From contig CAAGGT010000280.1 in NCBI GenBank assembly GCA_900769465.1, positions 1 to 28,471 on the forward strand: DNA of 28,471 nt, in the 5' to 3' direction. Below the pieces are notes generated by a model. That model searched no databases. It worked only from the letters and a program-made list of their open reading frames with translations, and was not told the DNA's origin. Positions 24,966 through 28,471 of the stretch are shown piece by piece. The stretch comes from Bacteroidaceae bacterium. Lineage in GTDB: Bacteria; Bacteroidota; Bacteroidia; Bacteroidales; Bacteroidaceae. Within the stretch, counting starts at the first letter, position 1, and each line of letters begins with the position of its first letter. The position numbers and the translations under genes are program-made.

Positions 24966-25800
24966 TTTCAGAAGCATACTCGCATTGCTCGCAGCAATGT
25001 TCCTGCTCACCCCTCTATGCAGCATAAGCGCCCAGGAAACTGAAAACGAATTCGGAATATGGGGCACTATTGAAGCATCGAAGAAAATAAACAAGAAGTT
25101 CAAGTTTGTTGCCGATGCAGAATTACGTACATACGATTTCGTATGCAATATCGAGCGTGCGGCCATTGGCGCAAAGGTGGAGTACAAAATCCTCAAATGG
25201 CTCAAGGCAAATATCGGATACAGTTTCATGTACACCCACAAGCCCGAGGAGACAAGTATCAAGGACCCGGTATATGACGAAGAAGGCAATTTCGCCGGTA
25301 ACGAAAAGAACATAGACCACGACTATTGGGTAATCCGCAATCGTGCCTATGCCACAATCAGCGGTGAGCACAAAATAGGGCGTTTTGAGATAGGATGGCG
25401 CGAAAGGCTGCAATACACACACACTGCAAAAGCTACCACCAACGAGACAAAATACAGGTATGACATGGGTGCAGACCCTCTGCTGTCAACCGAGGATAAC
25501 ACATGGATAACCACAACAGAGCCAGAAACAAAGGAAGCAAAGCACAACCTTACCCTGCGTTCACGCCTCAGCGTAAAATATGACATCCCCAACTGCAAGA
25601 TCAACCCGTTCGCATCGGTCGAGCTTTACACCCGTCTTGATGAATGGAAGGCGTATGACAAGCTACGTTACCGCATTGGCGCAAGCTACAAGATAAACAA
25701 GAAGAACTCCGTCTCCTTGTACTACCTTTACCAGGATGCAAATGATGACGACGAGCCCAAAGGACACGCCGTCGGGTTCGAATACTCAATAGACCTTTAA
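24943..25800 (+). CDS. DUF2490 predicted outer-membrane beta-barrel
   Basis: A 285-residue exported protein. The N-terminal signal is longish (MNTNLKDNFRSILALLAAMF then LLTPLCSISAQ, cleavage near residue 31). The mature part is a run of amphipathic strands with alternating aromatic and polar residues, such as KFVADAELRTYDF, RFEIGWRERLQYTH, NLTLRSRLSVKYDI and NSVSLYYLYQD. It ends GFEYSIDL, with the terminal hydrophobic residue usual for outer-membrane barrels. This fits DUF2490, a small barrel of unknown role. Its start lies inside the DUF4956 gene (23-nt overlap), which suggests translational coupling. In context it could be the outer-membrane exit or anchor of the operon's product, but that is inference. 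Confidence 0.82.
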   Translation: MNTNLKDNFRSILALLAAMFLLTPLCSISAQETENEFGIWGTIEASKKINKKFKFVADAELRTYDFVCNIERAAIGAKVEYKILKWLKANIGYSFMYTHKPEETSIKDPVYDEEGNFAGNEKNIDHDYWVIRNRAYATISGEHKIGRFEIGWRERLQYTHTAKATTNETKYRYDMGADPLLSTEDNTWITTTEPETKEAKHNLTLRSRLSVKYDIPNCKINPFASVELYTRLDEWKAYDKLRYRIGASYKINKKNSVSLYYLYQDANDDDEPKGHAVGFEYSIDL

Positions 25801-25813
25801 TTCTTAACAAACG

Positions 25814-26272
25814 ATGAAAAAACTATTATTCATAATATCATTCTTCGCTATAGCCGGCACTGCTACTGCACAGCATATCGCTATAGAAGAGGGGACTGGC
25901 GACATTTTTGCCATTGAACTTAGCGAACTGAAGCAGATAACCTTCAACGGCACAACCGTAAACATAGAGAACAATACCGGGGCTATATACAGTCGTTCAA
26001 TGGGCGATATAAGCCGTATCTATTTTGACGACCTGTCATCAATTGCTGACATTGAGCAACAAGGTGGCAACCTCGTTGAATACCTCTCACCCGACGAAAT
26101 AGCCATCAACAGCAGTGCTGGCTCAACGGTTACGATATACAACCTAACCGGCGCACAACTATTGTGCAAACGCATTTATGCCGAAGGCGAGGCAATAAGC
26201 ATTGCCCACCTGCCACAAGGCATATACATTATAAAGGCAAATGAAGAAACCACTAAAATCATAAAAAGATGA
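25814..26272 (+). CDS. Small secreted protein with T9SS C-terminal sorting domain
   Basis: A 152-residue exported protein with signal peptide MKKLLFIISFFAIAGTATAQ. The short middle part has two copies of a motif common in Bacteroidales secreted proteins, ELKQITF (37-43) and DISRIYF (65-71). The last 80 residues or so match the type A T9SS sorting domain: STVTIYNLTGAQLL, then GEAISIAHLPQGIYIIKA and a final KIIKR. Nearly the whole mature protein is thus leader motif and sorting tail with no room for an enzymatic cargo. It starts 13 nt after DUF2490, and its stop overlaps the next start by 4 nt (ATGA). It probably reaches the surface through the T9SS; its role is unknown. Confidence 0.85.
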   Translation: MKKLLFIISFFAIAGTATAQHIAIEEGTGDIFAIELSELKQITFNGTTVNIENNTGAIYSRSMGDISRIYFDDLSSIADIEQQGGNLVEYLSPDEIAINSSAGSTVTIYNLTGAQLLCKRIYAEGEAISIAHLPQGIYIIKANEETTKIIKR

Positions 26273-27936
26273 AAAAGGCACTATTATTCATTGGGGTGCT
26301 TGCAGCATCTTTTACGCAGGCACAAGTGTTGTATGTAAACAACAGCAACGGCACCTATCAGGCCATTGACACCCAAAAAGCAGTCGATATCTGCTTCGAG
26401 GAAAGCGAGCAAGTCATATACATTAATCTTGGAGACCGCATGTGGAGCCAGTTCGCCACAAGCAAGATAACCAACATCGCCCCCGTATCGAACAACGGCA
26501 CAGAGTTGATTCCCGACACCAACCCCACTGTGGCTTTTGATGCGACCGACAAGGATAATTTCAATGAGATTATCCAACCCATACCCACCGACGAACTTGC
26601 CGACGAGTATGGCGACTACGTTGAAAACTACTCCACCTCGCGCATCATCACAATCACATTCAGCGAAACCGGCGTAAAGACAAGCTCCCTTCCCACTGGA
26701 ATTACAGCCACCATCAACGGCGGCCACATTGTCATCAACTCCACAATTGGCAAAATCGGTTACCAGCTCAAGGGCACATGCAAAAACGGTTCGTTCAAGA
26801 TATACAGCGAAAAGAAATTCCGTCTGTTGTTCAATAACATCACGCTCACCAACCCTACAGGCCCCGCCATCAACATACAAAGCGGAAAGACCGTCTATGC
26901 CTCAATCGTGAACGGCACGACAAACACCCTTTGCGACGGCGCCACATACAACGCCCCTGTCATTGACAGCAATGGCGAGGAGGAGGACCAGAAGGGAACA
27001 ATCTTCAGCGAAGGACAATTGATTTTTGACGGATACACCAACGGCACCGGTACGCTAAACGTAACAAGCCATGGAGGGCACGCAATATGCAGCGACGACT
27101 ACATTATTGTACGTGGCGGCAACATCAATGTTCTATCTGCAGCCAAAGATGGATTCCGAACAAAGGATAAGTTCATCATCGGCCGCGCCGAGGCCTATTC
27201 GCCCACCGTCACCATCAATGCCACAAGCAACGGCATTGAGTGTACCGAGGGAACACTCACCATTGAGGCAGGCAAGCTCGATATCACAGCGGGCGGCGAG
27301 GCCATCAAGGTGGAGTATGAAGAGACTTTACCCGACCCAACCGTAATCCCCGACGCATATATCAAGGGTGGCTACATCAAGCTCACCACCACCGGTGAAA
27401 AGAGCTCGGCAATACAGACCACAGGCAATTACACACAGAGCGGTGGCAACATACACGCAACCGTAAACGGCAATGGCTCAAAGATTATCAACTGCGACGG
27501 CGACGCCACTTTCAGCGGTGGCAAACTCACAGGCTTTGCTAATGGCACAGTTTCAAGCGACGAGACATCGGCAGGCGGTATAAAGTGCGCCGGCAATATC
27601 ACAATATCAAACAGCAAGGTTGCCATCGACTGCAAGGGCAAGGGAGCAAAGGCCATAAACTGCGACAATTATGTCACCGTCAACAGCGGCGAGGTAACCA
27701 TGATTGCAGCAGCCGAGGACTACACCGAGATTGAGGACGACAAGAAGAGCCACGCAATCCAGGCCGACTGTTTCACACTCAACAACGGAACAGTAGTTGC
27801 CAAGGCCTACGACTATGCAATCTCATCAGGTCTTGCCATCAACGTCAACGGCGGCATTCTCAATGCAATAAGTTTAAACTGTATTGCATTTGAAATTGGT
27901 GCCACCCAAACCGACGGTTGGATCTTGACAAAGTAA
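26269..27936 (+). CDS. Cthe_2159-type beta-helix carbohydrate-binding protein
   Basis: A 555-residue exported protein with signal peptide MKKALLFIGVLAASFTQAQ. Residues about 20-75 are a short N-terminal module like that of the upstream gene. From about 120 to the end it is a right-handed beta-helix of the kind in the Cthe_2159 family (carbohydrate-binding, formerly DUF4353), whose founder binds acidic polysaccharides. Rungs of about 19 core residues repeat, for example those starting at 322, 381, 406, 437, 462, 496 and 517. They carry GG-x-[ILV] turns, and many have Cys at matching places (325, 409, 440, 465). There is no T9SS sorting tail, unlike the neighbour. It is translationally coupled (4-nt overlap) and is the last gene of the operon. 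The ligand is unknown. Confidence 0.82.
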   Translation: MKKALLFIGVLAASFTQAQVLYVNNSNGTYQAIDTQKAVDICFEESEQVIYINLGDRMWSQFATSKITNIAPVSNNGTELIPDTNPTVAFDATDKDNFNEIIQPIPTDELADEYGDYVENYSTSRIITITFSETGVKTSSLPTGITATINGGHIVINSTIGKIGYQLKGTCKNGSFKIYSEKKFRLLFNNITLTNPTGPAINIQSGKTVYASIVNGTTNTLCDGATYNAPVIDSNGEEEDQKGTIFSEGQLIFDGYTNGTGTLNVTSHGGHAICSDDYIIVRGGNINVLSAAKDGFRTKDKFIIGRAEAYSPTVTINATSNGIECTEGTLTIEAGKLDITAGGEAIKVEYEETLPDPTVIPDAYIKGGYIKLTTTGEKSSAIQTTGNYTQSGGNIHATVNGNGSKIINCDGDATFSGGKLTGFANGTVSSDETSAGGIKCAGNITISNSKVAIDCKGKGAKAINCDNYVTVNSGEVTMIAAAEDYTEIEDDKKSHAIQADCFTLNNGTVVAKAYDYAISSGLAINVNGGILNAISLNCIAFEIGATQTDGWILTK

Positions 27937-27963
27937 TAACGACAGTTTGCTTTTTATTCGTCG

Positions 27964-28012
27964 ATAAGACAATGCGGGAGGGCAATGTTTTTACCCTCCC
28001 GCATTGTCTTAT
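27964..28012 (+). terminator. Terminator of the VTC operon
   Basis: Arms 27964-27982 and 27994-28012 form a perfect 19-bp stem with an 11-nt loop, followed by TATAACCC. It lies 27 nt past the last stop of the operon. Confidence 0.8.
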
Positions 28013-28471
28013 TATAACCCTAAGTTTCTTTAATAACCAATAATACGGCTCAGTAGAAATTTAGTGTGGATAAGCATATAAATTTAAAATTCTGAAAGTA
28101 AGATATTGAGAAACGGTCGCAAAAAAAACAGTGTCGGTATCGCTTTCGCTCACCATTATAATTCACGGCAGTCTCCAACCTTAATCATTCACTTGTATTT
28201 TCTTTAAGTCGTTCTATACGTTCTTTTCATAACTGAAAAGAACCAAAAGGTTCCGGCACACCTAAAGTCCAGTCCACCTTTTCTTTGCTCAGGAGTCGCT
28301 GGGCGACATCCCTCGGTCAAAAAGGGTGCTAAAGCACACTCCTTTGGGGAGCTAAAGCTCCCGTCGTCGCAAACATTGCTCGCCCGCAATGGTGCCACTT
28401 GAACCTTTCTGTTGATTTTTGGGTGATGCGGACCTTCCTCAGTTAGTCACTCGCCAAGGCGAGCACCTAAC
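28013..28471. other. Non-coding stretch with small hairpins
   Basis: No gene that I can support. The first 190 bases are AT-rich. From about 28200 the base composition changes and small perfect inverted repeats with a two-base AA centre appear: GTGCT/AGCAC (28326-28337), GGGAGCT/AGCTCCC (28347-28362) and TCGCC/GGCGA (28451-28462). A 64-codon frame on the minus strand (28204-28398) has no ribosome-binding context or recognisable domain. The region may be a multi-copy intergenic repeat or the flank of an RNA operon beyond the window, but nothing here proves it. Confidence 0.5.

Noticed and set aside
28204..28398. 64-codon minus-strand frame
   Set aside because: No domain, no ribosome-binding context, and it spans the small hairpins; more likely non-coding.
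1..28471. CRISPR array, complete insertion sequence, integrase or prophage
   Set aside because: No regularly spaced direct repeats and no transposase, integrase or phage structural gene was found; only the possible remnant at 616-804 hints at past mobility.

Overview
The window looks like chromosomal DNA from a Bacteroidales bacterium (Bacteroides/Prevotella-like; genus not resolved). Reasons: the promoters have the Bacteroidetes form, TTG then about 20 nt then TAnnTTTG, in place of -35/-10 boxes. There is a type IX secretion (T9SS) plug-family protein and a T9SS C-terminal sorting domain. The LptD, LpxL, formate-tetrahydrofolate ligase, ProRS and AsnA proteins are all of the forms usual in this order. 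Most of the window is ordinary housekeeping and envelope-biogenesis sequence in short transcription units.

Layout. 1-477: start of a large secreted protein, cut by the window edge (minus). 478-1083: gene-poor stretch with a possible gene remnant. 1084-4093: rarA and fhs (minus). 4238-8460: a glycosyltransferase, then glnS and a TPR protein (plus). 8488-10975: divergent mannose-1-phosphate guanylyltransferase (minus) and a WecA/TagO-type initiating phosphosugar transferase (plus). 11066-13297: divergent T9SS plug-family protein (minus) and a DUF1460 amidase-like protein (plus). 13315-15157: LpxL-type acyltransferase and a glycine-zipper OmpA lipoprotein (minus). 15349-17595: proS and a WaaE-like glycosyltransferase (plus). 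17621-17694: tRNA-Arg(CCG) (minus). 17939-19648: asnA and ung (plus). 19713-23130: LptD-like protein and an HD-domain protein (minus). 23318-27936: a compact five-gene operon (plus). 28013-28471: no convincing gene, but a run of small hairpins.

The most interesting unit is the five-gene operon at 23259-28012. It encodes a VTC-domain polyphosphate polymerase-like protein, a DUF4956 membrane protein, a DUF2490 predicted outer-membrane barrel, a very small T9SS-sorted protein and a Cthe_2159-type beta-helix carbohydrate-binding protein. One promoter precedes it, one strong hairpin follows it, and two junctions overlap. The set covers cytoplasm, inner membrane, outer membrane and cell surface. 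I suggest it makes an anionic polymer (probably polyphosphate), moves it across the envelope and couples it to a surface polysaccharide-binding protein. This is inference from domains and order, not something shown by the sequence.

Other points of note: very long perfect terminator hairpins between convergent genes, two of which share outer-arm sequence; a tRNA-Arg in which the near-universal 19-56 tertiary pair appears swapped from G-C to A-U; a manC terminator buried in the convergent gene's coding end; and a recurring promoter variant, TATCTTCG.
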